A stretch of DNA of 64,000 nucleotides from Clavaria fumosa (Eukaryota > Basidiomycota > Agaricomycetes > Agaricales > Clavariaceae), in the NCBI GenBank assembly GCA_951802425.1, contig OX637795.1, forward strand, positions 1,984,001 through 2,048,000, written 5' to 3'. The notes under the pieces were generated by a model. The model did no database searches. It was not told where the DNA came from and worked only from the letters and a program-made list of their open reading frames with translations. The position numbers were made by a program, and so were the translations under genes. This document shows, one piece after another, positions 46,601 through 58,045 of this stretch (position 1 is its first letter; each line of letters starts with the position of its first letter).

Positions 46601-46850
46601 AGAGTTTCGCGCAGCAGGATCTGAGATGTTCTAAATGCAAGCAGATCCAGTCTGACAACCTTTCGCGGTACTGCTAGTGTTCGGGCGCATACCAACTGAC
46701 TATCATTAAAGTGGACATCCGGCGGAAGCTGAAGACGATTGTTAACGTTGCTCTGGTCCATAATCTTGGACGACTGAAGGTGCGCCTTTTTGTTGGTCAC
46801 ACATTGATGTTCGTCTTGACTGATTGCTTGGTAGGAGTGTGCTAAGACGT
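43690..46850 (+). pseudogene. DNA polymerase epsilon catalytic subunit, C-terminal half (decayed)
   Basis: Resembles the non-catalytic C-terminal half of POL2: WDIVQIRASKIAGRFDLWLS, YPCxNLY-like LPCNNLYKLTAKEDIYQE and HFIDLTNDPNVERVFEQ. After a GC-AG intron (44341-44395) VPLITRALFKLGKTC follows, then WLDRSIAIADYYDVPIGHVD, WWSPGNRPDLGG, RFYDFLLFMDQANMGGVVCE. The Cys-rich end has CRHCDALRDFDFC with WLCPHCSGEYD, and CSKCKQIQSDNLSRYC. Frames shift near 45025, 45155, 45550 and 45795; stops include TAA at 45788 and TAG (Gln CAG) inside the second zinc module at 46675. The exonuclease and polymerase half is absent. A last small exon may lie at 46834-46857. The functional gene must be elsewhere. Confidence 0.8.
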
Positions 46851-46857
46851 TGCTTTC

Positions 46858-47492
46858 GAGCTGGTAGTAAAATTGTATGCAGAATGTACAATAATACAGG
46901 AATGGGGATAAGAAACACTGTCACCTTTGCTGGTACATTGCCGGTACAGTGTCCTATCTGGCACGTAACATGGCAGGAGTTCTATTACAGTGAGGATAAA
47001 GACAGTCTCATCTGATTTTAGCATGTACTGCAGGTGAAAACATGCAGTGATTTTTACCCAGCTTGGGGCCTACAGTGGAAGATAGCAATGATTGGGGCAT
47101 GGATGCAAATGCTGACACTGATGGTGCAAGGAAAGCCAAATGGGAAGGGGCCTGGGAGGTGGCATCAGGAAAAACCTACTTTGATAATAGTGATAATATG
47201 AATAATTATGAATAATTAGATCAGTCCTTCAATAATCACAAAATAATTAGAAGTAATTAGCAATAATTATCAAAATTATCAAAATTATTGCCAATTACTT
47301 TTAATTATTTTGTGATTATTGAAGGACTGATCTAATTATTCATAATTATTCATATTATCACTATTATCAAAGTAGGTTTTTCCTGATGTGAGTGCCATGA
47401 GGCTCATGGTAGAGGAGTGTTCATGGCCTTATGGAGTCCATGTGCATAGGACAACAAATGAGCTGGATAATGAGGATGGTGGAGACTGGCAT
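46858..47492. other. Downstream flank of NLR copy C with foldback element
   Basis: No gene. 47060-47160 and 47389-47490 match the flank of copy B; the part between is an inserted palindrome. Confidence 0.6.
47163..47388. mobile_element. AT-rich foldback (palindromic MITE), 226 bp
   Basis: Starts CATCAGGAAAAACC and ends with its complement; the arms, over 100 bases each, pair almost perfectly, with a loop of a few dozen bases near 47265. Copy B lacks it (its sequence runs GGGAAGGGG straight into AGTGCCATG), so it is an insertion. No clear TSD (perhaps GTG). RNA across it would form one long hairpin. Confidence 0.75.
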
Positions 47493-47787
47493 TAGGGAAG
47501 AGCATGGGTTTTTGTAACCTGCATGGGTCACAAGTACGGGTATGGGTCTGGATTTTCTTACCCACCAGCTTCAAAACAAGGCCAAAAACATCCAAATCAG
47601 ATCAGAATTGACTGAGATACAATGAATTCATTGTTTTGATCATATCTCTCCCAATTCTGGTCTGATTTGAATGTTCTTGGGCTCAAAATGATGGGTAAAC
47701 CTGCATGGGTCATGGGTGCAGGTACTGTGCGGGTATGGGTACAGGTAGAGCCTTGGATACCTGTGGGTATACCCATGCTCTGCCCTA
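47493..47787. mobile_element. hAT-type MITE 4 (295 bp)
   Basis: Ends TAGGGAAGAGCATGGGT and complement of TAGGGCAGAGCATGGGT. Duplication ACTGGCAT (47485-47492) and GCTGGCAT (47788-47795), 7 of 8. Absent from copy B. The interior repeats GCATGGGT/GGGTATGGGT words. Confidence 0.8.
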
Positions 47788-47978
47788 GCTGGCATGGTAG
47801 GGTGGAACTGATACATAAGCCCCCTCCATGATTAGCATTCCTCTTCAATAGACATATTTGTGTGGTGGGTTCACCCCACTGGAATAATAATGTGACCTTA
47901 TACATTGTACACATGACCAACTTATTACAGTACAGAAGTGGAGGTAAATAATGCTATACATTGAGGTAGGAATGGGCT

Positions 47979-50900
47979 TCAATGGAGGGGTGTGAATGTG
48001 AGGGAAATGATGGAGTGCTGGGGTGTGACCACTGCCAATTGATCAAGAGTGGATGCACATATTCTGCGATAAGCCACAGGAATCCAACAAAGTTTGTGTC
48101 CTGTGAAAGCAGTGAATAACCATCCATCATGGATGAAGTATGGCCCTGACTGTCCACAGTTTGAATCACTGTATACCTGAAGAGGGGCACCAGTGGCTGC
48201 ATCCCACACTCTCACTGTCATGTCATCAGACCCTGAAACTATCCTTTTGCCATCTGGAGAGAATGACACTGATATGACACAATCAGAATGGCCCTCAAGT
48301 GTCTGCAGATGAGCACCAGTGACTGCATCCCACACTCTCACTGTCCTGTCTAAAGACCCTGAAACCATTCTTTTGCCATTTGGAGAGAATGACATTGATA
48401 TGACACCATCAGAATGGCCCTCAAGCATCTGCAGATGAGCACCAGTGACTGCATCCCACACTCTCACTGTCCTGTCTTCAGACCCTGAAACTATCCTTAT
48501 GCCATCTGGAGAGAATGACACTGATCTGACACAATTAGAATGGCCCTCAAGTGTCTGCAGATGAGCACCAGTGACTGCATCCCACACTCTCACTGTCCTG
48601 TCATCAGACCCTGAAACTATCCTTTTGCCATCTGGAGAGAATGACACTGATATGACCCAATCAGAATGGCCCTCAAGTGTCTGCAGATGAGCACCAGTGA
48701 CTGCATCCCACACTCTCACTGTCCTGTCATCAGACCCTGAAACTATCCTTTTGCCATCTGGAGAGAATGACACTGATCTGACCCAACCAGAATGGCCCTC
48801 AAGTGTCTGCAGATGAGCACCAGTGACTGCATCCCACACTCTCACTGTCATGTCATAAGACCCTGAAACTATCCTTTTGCCATCTGGAGAGAATGACACT
48901 GATCTGACCCAATCAGAATGGCCCTCAAGTGTCTGCAGATGAGCACCAGTGACTGCATCCCACACTCTCACTGTCATGTCATAAGACCCTGAAACTATCC
49001 TTTTGCCATCTGGATAGAATGACACTGATCTGACACAATTGGAATGGCCCTCAAGCATCTGCAGATGAGCACCAGTGACTGCATCCCACACTCTCACTGT
49101 CCTGTCTGAAGACCCTGAAACTATCCTTTTGCCATCTGGAGAGAATGACACTGATATGACCCAATCAGAATGGCCCTTAAGTGTCTGCAAATGAGCACCA
49201 GTGACTGCATCCCACACTCTCACTGTCCTGTCATCAGACCCTGAAACTATCCTTTTGCCATCTGGAGAGAATGACACTGATCTGACACAATGAGAATGGC
49301 CCTCAAGTGTCTGCAGATGAGCACCAGCGACTTCATCCCACACTCTCACTGTCCTGTCTAAAGACCCTGAAACTATTCTTTTGCCATCTGGAGAGAATGA
49401 CACTGATATGACTGCCTTAGAATGGCCCTCAAGTGTCTGCAAATGAGCACCAGTGACTGCATCCCACACTCTCACTGTCCTGTCATCAGACCCTGAAATT
49501 ATCCTTTTGCCATCTGGAGAGAATGACACTGATCTGACCCCCTCAGAATGGCCCTCAAGTGTCTGCAGATGAGCACCTGTGACTGCATCCCACACTCTCA
49601 CTGTCCAGTCTGAAGACCCTGAAACTATCCTTTTGCCATCTGGAGAGAATGACACTGATATGACCTCATCAGAATGGCCCTCAAGAGTCTGCAGATGAGC
49701 ACCAGTGACTGCATCCCACAATCTCACTGTCCTGTCATCAGACCCTGAAACTATCCTTGTACTATTTGGAGAGAATAACACTGAGTTGATGAATCTAGAA
49801 TGGCCCTCCATGACTTGTACACATGCACCCCACTGTTTTGGTAATTCCCCTTGCACCAACACTGCTCCCTCCATCTGCTTGTTGTAGGTATTGTATATTC
49901 CAGTGCCAATTGGGGTGAAGGGCAAAGCTGTAAAATACACTTGCAATGCAGACACACTGATGACTGGAAAGAACTCTTGGATCAATCTCATACCATCAGA
50001 TAATAGAGCTGAGACAATATCCATATCATTATTCATCTATTTCAAAGCCACACATTAGTTTTGTGAACCTCACTTAATGAGAACATGCACTTACTGAAAG
50101 ATAGGCATGCACAAATGCCAACATTTGCAATGCATTTCTCAGATTCCCAAGGAGACTGCAGACCTCTATCCAGTGTAGTAAATGATTTGAGCAGAAATAT
50201 CCTAGAAGCTGTAATACATTGCTTGAAAGCCTGCCACTGCAAACATGCACACCCCAATATCTACATGCATACTGCAGGCTGCCTGAGATATGTTTTGATA
50301 TCATCTCTGGGAGATCTGGCACCTCATGGTTGAACTTGGTGGGGTCTCTCATACCACAAATATCCTTCTTCAGTCTTTTCATCACAATCAGGCATTTCTC
50401 TGCCATGATGGTGTGTTGCTCTTCAAGATCAACTCTAAACTGCATGTTGTGGCATCTAGTAGGGTCCACAATGAAGTCAAAGAATGATGGGTGAATCAAT
50501 CTTATAACTCCAATGCCATCATTTGGAGCTGTAATGATTGCCTGCAACTTCTGAAGATAACCATTGACATCAACATCTGACTCAAGCAGGTCCTCCAATT
50601 GATCTGATGAGAGAGGATCCTGAAGGAGAGCAATAGTTCCAAGAATCAAGCGCAATTTGACTCCAAGGTGTTCAGAAATATCAGGGAATGCAATGTTCAA
50701 CACTTGCAAATACAACTGATCCAGATGCTGCAGAGGAGAGGAGCCCACAGCAGTTGTTGTGTTCAAAAGCATCCTCAGTTGCCCCTTGGGATCAGCAACA
50801 TCAATGAACCTTGCTGCAGTGGCAGCAAATATGAACAGGCCTGAGGACATATTGGTCAAACTCTCAACATCTGTAGGGGATGGCCATGATCCAGGAATGA

Positions 50901-52463
50901 GATATCTGTGTTTGATATCTTCAAGGCACCATGTCAGATAATACTGGATATCTCTTTTAATGACATCCAACCTGACTTCATGAAGAATCATTGGTCTGGT
51001 TGTATCTTTGAGAAGTGGATGTTGAAAAGCACCAGTGATTTGGAGAATTGGTCTACTGGTGATGAGGAATCGCAAAGGGAATAATTTTTCAATGTGTTGG
51101 GATAATGATGCAAGAATGGTAGAGGTGGAATTGTCATCCTTGCATTCATCCAGAGCATCAATCACAACTAAACTTGGAGGGAACTTATTCCTCATAGCAA
51201 CAAATGGTTTGACAATCATCTTCTCCAACTGATAGGAGACAGAGGAGTAAACAATATCAGGATTAGACCTGACAACATCTGCAAGTCCAGCTTTGAACTC
51301 TGGACAAAACTGTCCTAATTGATATGCAATGGTAGTGAATACCAGATTGAGATTGCTGCAATCAGCATTATCCCTAGAGCAGAAGAAGCTTGCAGCAAGG
51401 ACCCCCTTGTCCTCACAGAACTTGGCCGCAGTGTAGGCAATTGTAGTCTTCCCACTCCCAGCTACACCATTGATCCAAAATATCTGCCGAGTCCCCATGA
51501 CACATAAATGGTCAGAGGATGTGGGTGTGCCCTCTTGGGAGTGTTCAACATTATGACTAATCCACTGATACAGCTCCTCAAGAATCTCTTTCCGAGTACC
51601 ATCAAGACACAAGACTAGCTTATTATTGCAGTTGAAGCCAGCAGTGACTGCACGAGGCAGATTGAGACCAGCTACGTAGCCCAACATAAGTAAAGCACTA
51701 CAGCCAAATTATGAAATAAACCGCACTGTGGTCATCGAGCTTTGTCTTGATTTCCTGATAAAAAATAATCATATGAGAAACAGGACGAGGTAACTGGCCC
51801 ATGAACTTACCCCAAGTGTGGACTCAATAGCGAGTGTACTTTGAACCTTCGAGTGACCACACCTCAATCAGGGTGTCCAAAGATACAGGCCACTTACTTA
51901 CCAGGAATTGAAGTATTGAGTTATCGATAGTAGAAATGAGGCCCGTAATCTTAAGAGCATCGTGGTCACGGGTGAGGACACGCTTTAAGCTGTGGCGCTT
52001 GATCATATGCTGAGCCTTCTCTCCAACAGACTTCCATGATCTGCCATGCGAGACTGAGATCAGCAGAACATTTTGCCAAGAAATGGTGACTCACTCAGAC
52101 AAGCAGTTGATACGGTCAGTCATTGCTGCAGACAGGGCGCCGCCATTGGACGCCTCTTGCAGCATTGCATGCAAGTCTCGAACGCGGCAAGCCAGTGATT
52201 CCAAGTCGTTGCTGTTCTGTGAGGTTTTCTGTGCGGAGAATTAGCGAGCAACGACATCGACACAAATGACATGTTTCACGCACCTGAATCGCATCGAGGA
52301 GAACTACAAATCCCCCAATACCTTCCTGCAATCCAGGTATCCCTGTCTTCCCCGCAACCTCCTTGAGAAGTGTAAGAGCATTCTGGAGACCAATGAAGGC
52401 AGGAGACTGAGGCCCTGAAGAAGACTTGATCTTCGCCAGGGTAGTGTCAAGAGCTTTGCGCAT
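47979..52463 (-). CDS. NACHT-WD40 NLR, copy C (7 exons, 1383 aa)
   Basis: Exons 52463-52284, 52228-52095, 52040-51902, 51846-51811, 51754-51727, 51671-50095 and 50036-47979; lengths of the first six equal those of copy B and phases are consistent. The NACHT exon differs from B at about 14 of 537 residues. The donor of intron 6 is GTAAGT here, GTGAGT in B. WD40: 13 full repeats of 42 residues plus a degenerate last one, one more than B. Their variable residues (after GHS: DE, EG, KA, HC, DW, NC, GW, DG, DC; after SGS: D, S, L, Y, E) make a different series from B. The C-terminus is five residues shorter (ends FTPLH). Likely role as for B: cytosolic non-self sensor. No sign of decay. Confidence 0.9.
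48190..49840. repeat. 126-bp coding minisatellite: WD40 repeats of NLR C
   Basis: Thirteen tandem 126-bp units. Unit order does not simply match B unit for unit, as expected if units were shuffled or converted after the genes duplicated. Confidence 0.9.
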
Positions 52464-52659
52464 GGTGATGATGCTGGTGGTGTGGTCGAAAGAGCACCTC
52501 ATCGATGCTGCGGAGCGTGACACTGACAGTCACGATTTGATGTGACAACTAACATTGCCCGTGACGCCGGCGCTTGATAGTGATACGCCAGCGCTTGATA
52601 GGGAACGTGGCTCACTCTCCCTGCTGTCGTTCTCGCCTTTCACCATCGAGTCAAGCTCT

Positions 52660-53286
52660 CCGGATTTTCCTTTTAACCACAAAACACTAGTTCATACCCT
52701 GTGCTCTAGTGCTTGAAACCTCCAAACCTGCTTTGTATCTAGCTCGTCGTTGCTCTCTGTTTTTGTATGGGCGACATGCCCTTCTACTGCCATCTTTCCT
52801 ACACTCTCGTATCCCTATCTTCGATTGCGAGGTATATCTTTTTGCAATATAGATGATGACCGACGCATCCACATATATGACATCTCTGCAGATGGACTCA
52901 GAGGTGTGCCGTGTCGCCGTGTCTGGACCTCTCAGACGCGGAAGATGATGACAATGAGATCTCCCTCATGCCTTGACAAGAGAATCTTCTCTAATGTTGA
53001 AGACAGGCATTGTTTCTTCCCTGTCTTGTCGAAGATGGTGCTGTACATACTAGGAGGCCTATCAAACATGCAGGGAATAAGGAACGGAACAGTTCTTGTC
53101 GACTGTGCAAGCGAAGGGGCGGCAGAGGTATATATCTGCAATGCTGTGATGTTTCTGCATGACAATGGATGCAGTTGGATAGTCGACTCTCTTCTTCGTT
53201 AAGCGCAGCAGCAGTGTCGCTCAGGTCAGCGCTGGGACACGTGATAGTCGCGCTCTCAAGGTTTGGGTCACATGACATTGCCCTTT
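52660..53286 (+). CDS. Small divergent gene of unknown function, copy C
   Basis: Same layout as copy B. Frame 52750-53202 is open but ends earlier (IVDSLLR) because of a small indel near 53190. No recognised domain. Sequence identity to B is high up to about 53280, then drops. Confidence 0.35.
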
Positions 53287-53478
53287 TTTGAATCAGCATT
53301 TGTGGATCTAAGTTTTGGAATCGGCGCCGAACGCTCTTATTAGTTAGTGAGAAAGGTGCATCGGATAAGGGAGAGTTGGGGGGAGTTCCTCCCTGTCACA
53401 TGAGATCGCCTCGACGAGCATCGTCACCTTGTCACTCTACCTTGTCATAGCAAGTATTTAATTCCATGCTTAGTAGTC

Positions 53479-53769
53479 CTTGTCAAATACTGTCTTGGCT
53501 CTGCACTCAGGCTGAGACAGGGGAGGGGCTTATGTAAGTGGATGCAATAGGTGAGAGCAGGCTTATGTAATGTGAACTATACAGTGGTAAGCTGGAGACT
53601 AGGTATGGGAGAGCTTGGGTCAGACAAGTGGAGGCACTCGTCTGAGCCAGGCTGGGAGTGCTGGGGGAGCGACAGTACCACCCAAATGTGAGCCGGCAGG
53701 CGATGACGTGCGGGAGTGGAGATGGCACTCCCCAATCCAGAGGACCGCTCGACAGCGAGGCAAGTCAGA
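53479..53769. other. Sequence between copy C and the recombinase remnant
   Basis: About 290 bases, repeated GGCTTATGTAA words at about 53528 and 53560. No gene seen; probably the 3' side of the recombinase locus. Confidence 0.35.
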
Positions 53770-54615
53770 TTCCCGAGATTCCTGGGGCCGATCTAGAATC
53801 TTCCAAATGGATTCGAGCCACAGATTCCACAGAGCGCCAGTAGGTGAGAAACGAGTCGGACTCCCAACGACCCAAAGTTCTGACAACATCAGGTGGGATG
53901 CCTCATAGTAGAAGTTCAGTTGTTCCGCCAATACGAAAGCTGTGGCCCGAGAGGACATGCGGTTCGCCATTCGCGAACCAGATGGCGTTGCACCAGTTGA
54001 GGAGTTTCTTTTTTGAGAGCGCTGTCCACACTCCGCCAGAGTTGTAGGAGAAGAGGGGGAGATTGAGTAGAACATTGTTAATCCGCAGGTGATTTTCCAT
54101 CGATGAGATTGGGTCCGAAGGTCCTGATTGGAAGCATAGGATCACAGGCTCCTCGCGACCCGGTCGTTTTCGTCCAGGGAAGGCGCAGGCTGCGTGAACC
54201 TTTTGCCATCGTGACGGCCCCCAAATCGGACTGTGCAGGAACTTTGAGCGGTATACACAGGCATTGTGTGTTGGGCAGCAGCTCTCCCAGCTGGTTCTGA
54301 CACCAGAAAGCGGTCGTCACTGCAGTGAGGCAGGCTGCATCCAGCGGGTTTGAGTTGTCACAAGACACATGCAGAGTAAGAAGGTGATTGATTGACACTG
54401 GCCGACGCAGGGGTTTGATTGAGGTTGCGGGTCGCAGGTTTTCGACACCATGGAGGACTTGTTGGAGGCGCACGCCCCCCATCCAAGGGGCGTTGGAGAA
54501 AATGTGCCAGGCCCGCACCCCGGACAGGATATTCCACGCTGCCGAACCGGAGTAGCAGCCTGCGAAGGAGGCCCCGAATTCGCAGAGGAGTGATTCGGAG
54601 GCTGGCAGACAGTCC

Positions 54616-54903
54616 TGAGAGCACCAGATAAGGCAGATCACGACCGACTGGGAGGCGACAGGAGTTGTATTCGTACTGCTACTGTCCTTATATACATCCT
54701 CCATAGTTATGTGCCTTAGTACTATGATGCGACAGTAGTCGCGCTACTGTGATGCGTACATTCCCTATGCTACAGTCGTTGCTTATGTAATCTACTACTT
54801 TACACTATCTCGTATGAGCACAACGTGCTATAAGTTAGTTACAGTTGCTAGTAGTACAAGTTATACATCAGACGGATCTTCGTAATCCTTGAATACTCCA
54901 ACA
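54616..54903 (-). repeat. 3' LTR of Copia-1
   Basis: 288 bp; minus orientation TGTTGGAGTATTCAAGG to GGTGCTCTCA. Its partner differs at a handful of transitions. Confidence 0.85.
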
Positions 54904-54911
54904 TACCCCCT

Positions 54912-57900
54912 TCAAGGTCCACGAAGTCCGAGTGCGCGTGCGAAATGCTTCGCCTTCAAGCTTGGTAACGCCTTCGTCAGTGTATCGGCTACCATGTCAT
55001 CTGTGGGGCAATAGATGAGTCTGATCTTGCCTTCTTGCACAGTGTAATGTATGAAGTGGTAGCGAAGGTCGATATGCTTGGTTCGCGCATGGAACGAGCC
55101 GTCTGCATCGCTCACGAGCGTGATTGCTGGGAGTGAGTCGCTCCAGATTGTTATTGGCTTGTTGAGTGGTCGGAATACCTTGCCGATGAACTGTCGAAGC
55201 CAGAGCGCCTCCTTCGCTGCGTGCGTCGCCGCTACGTACTCTGCTTCCACCATCGAAAGCGTCACTAATTCTTGTTTCTTCGAGAGCCAGGATACCGTGC
55301 CGCCATCGATAAGGAACACGTGACCAGACATTGCGTGGCGGTGGTCTTGTGTGGCACCATCTGCATCGGTAAAGCCCTCTAATCCTTTTCTTTCTCCTCC
55401 GTAGGTGAGTTCCCAATTCTTTGTCCCTATAAGGTACCTAAATATTCTCTTCACAGCTTCCCAATGCGCTTGGCCGGGGTTGTCAACGAATCGGGCCAGT
55501 AGGGCAACGGGGAACGCGATATCCGGTCGGGTCGCTACAGCACAGTACATCAGCGATCCGACGGCTTCGCGGTACGGTATGTTCTTCATCTCTGCTTTCT
55601 CCTTGATATTTTGCGGGCACTGATCTTTTGTGTACCTCGCAGTGGGGTCCATCGGTATGGACAGCGGTTTATCGTCTTCAAAATTGTATTTGCGTAGGAT
55701 TGATTCGATGTACACCATCTGCGACAGCGCAATCGTCCCTGCTTCGCAGTCCCTCATTATCTTTATTCCTAGCAGCCATTTCGCAGGCCCCAGGTCTTTC
55801 AAAGTGAATCATCATCCCATCTCGATCTTGCAATGTTCAATTAACGTCTTTGAGTTCCCTGCGATGGTGCAGTCGTCGACGTGAACGGCCAGAACCAGCA
55901 TGCTGTCCCCTCTATGTAGGTAGAAGACTGCCGGGTCGCTCGTGCATCGGGTGAGTCTGATTTCTTTCATCATTTCGTTCATGGTTTGATACCAGCGTCG
56001 TCCGGCTTGTTTTAGACCATATATCGTCTTCTTCAGTCGTACGCAGTACTCGGCTGGGTCCGCTTCCTCAAATTCCTCAGGTAGCTCCATGTAGATTCTT
56101 TCATTGTCATCGAGGACACCGTTTAGGAATGCGCTATGAAAGTCAAACATTTCGATTACCCATCTGTTTCGTCCAGCTATCGCCAGGACCGTTCGGATGG
56201 CGGCCAGCCGCGTGACGGGCGCGAAGGTTTCGTAGTAGTCTTCGCCGTATACTTGTGTGTACCCCTTCGCTACTAGTCGCGCTTTGTACCTTTTGATCTC
56301 ACCATGCTCATTTTTCTTTATTCGCAATACCCATTTGCTTCCTACAACGTTGCTGTCCTTTGGTCGTCGGACGACTTCCCAGGTCCCAGCTTGATTCAAA
56401 TTTTTTATTTCAGTTCGTATTGCGTCGAGCCAGCGAGGCCAGTCAGGTCTTGTTTTGGCTTCTTTCAGGGACTGCGGGTCTAGGCCTTCGGCATCAGCTA
56501 CGGCAGTGACCATCGTGAGAATTTCTTTTGTCTCTTCAGCAGTCGTGCCTGCCTCGTGCTCGTCTAGCGTTGACAGCCCTGGGATTTTCTGTGCTCTTCC
56601 AACACGTCCGTCGGTTGTCCCTTCTCCGCTTTTCAGTCTCCTTATGTGCTGCGATGGCCGTCGCATTCTTTGTGGTCGTTCTGTTTCAGTTCATCCTTCA
56701 AAGTCTTCCCCTAGAGGGTCCCTCGTGAGCGGTTCTCGTTCGGAGTGGTCCTCAGCGTGAGTCTCTCGTGTTCCAGGTGCGTTCGCGAGTTCTGGCGTCG
56801 ATACTGGATCTGATTCTTTTTCACCCCCGTTTTCTCCTGCTTGTATGAGTTCGATGCCGCCAACGTCGTCGTCTGGGCTGTCATGGAACTTGATGCTTCG
56901 TTCAACACTGACAGTTCTTTTCTTGGGCCAGTAGATCCGGTGAGTGTTTGTTTCTTCGTCGTATCCTAACCATCTCGCCGGTACTCCACGTGCTTGCAAT
57001 TTGTTATTGCCTGTAACGTGGACCCAGACCTTTTCTCCCCACTCGTGCACCCCCTTAAGCGTCGGTTTGGTCTTGTACAACATTTTGTGTGGTGTTTTCC
57101 CTTCCACTACTCCCTTCATAGGTGTTCGATTCTTCAGCCATACGATGTGTCTGACTGCTTCGCCCCATAGGAAGCTGGGGAGTCCGCTCGCGTGAAGTAC
57201 TGCCCTCGTTCTCTCGATAACTGTCCTGTTTAGTCATTCGGCCACTCCATTGTATTCGGGCGTGTCGTGTACGGTTGGGTAGTGTGCTGTTCCCTGTTCT
57301 GCTAGGTAAGCCTGTAGTTTGTCGCTCATATACTCCCCTCCACGGTCGCTGATGAGTCCCTTGATTGTCTTAACGCCGTGTTGCGTTCGCATCCAGGCTG
57401 CGTATTGTTTGTAAGCGTCAAATGTTTCTCCTTTCTTCCTTAGCAGTGTTGATCGTGTCCACCTCGTATAGTCGTCTGTGAATGACACGTAGTAGACTTT
57501 CTTTGTCCTTGTTTCGACTGGTGCTGGTCCCCACAGATTGGAGTGGACCAGCTCGCCGAACTTCTCTGCTCATGGTCTTTCTCGTACGGATTTTATTTCT
57601 TTTCTTGTCATCTTCGCATGTTCACATGACTCGCAGATGATTGTCTCATCCGTTGCTCGTAGCTTTATGCCTTTGATCCATCCCTTCTCCACTGCTCTTT
57701 TCGCTGCCGTGGGTGCTACATGTCCAAGTCGTCGGTGAAGTTGATTGAGGGTGAGAGTGTTTCGTCGTCTTCTGCCGCCGCTGCCGCTGCGGTATTGACG
57801 TGGTTTACTCTGTACAGCCCATTGTCAACTCCTATCCGCCCTATTACCTCCTTTTTTTGGTTGAATATGCGGCACGTCGTCCCTTGGAATATGGTGGTGT

Positions 57901-58045
57901 AGCCGTCCTGGGCCAGCGCAGATATAGACACGAGTGTGGGGCCGATTCCGGGGCAATATAGTACGTCTTTCAATGTTATCGTAGTTTGTTTCTTGCCGTT
58001 CGGAATAATAGTCGTTATGTCTCCTTTTCCAGTTGCTTGAAACGT
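54912..58045 (-). pseudogene. Copia-1 Pol (integrase, RT, RNase H), several stops
   Basis: Right to left: protease tail (LKDVLYCPGIGPTLVSISAL), integrase with HSNLWGPAPVETRT, ISDRGGEYMS and HDTPEYNGVAE followed by TGA at 57236 where LNRT continues (Arg lost), then FLWGEAVRHIVWLKNRTP. RT: ARLVAKGYTQVYGEDYYETF, FDFHSAFLNG and catalytic AVHVDDCTIAG. RNase H: GFTDADGATQDHRHAMSGHV, VEAEYVAATHAAKEALWLRQ, HARTKHIDLRYHFIHYTVQE. Stops at about 58044, 57717, 57568, 57236, 56690 and 55810 divide it; most are CGA to TGA. The frame is otherwise continuous, suggesting point decay only. Confidence 0.9.

Larger units (their letters stand above)
47030..53478. repeat. Segmental duplication unit, copy C
   Basis: Matches copy B over the NLR, the divergent small gene and the start of the next region, ending at TTAGTAGTC (53478), where tyrosine-recombinase-associated sequence starts. 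Confidence 0.8.
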
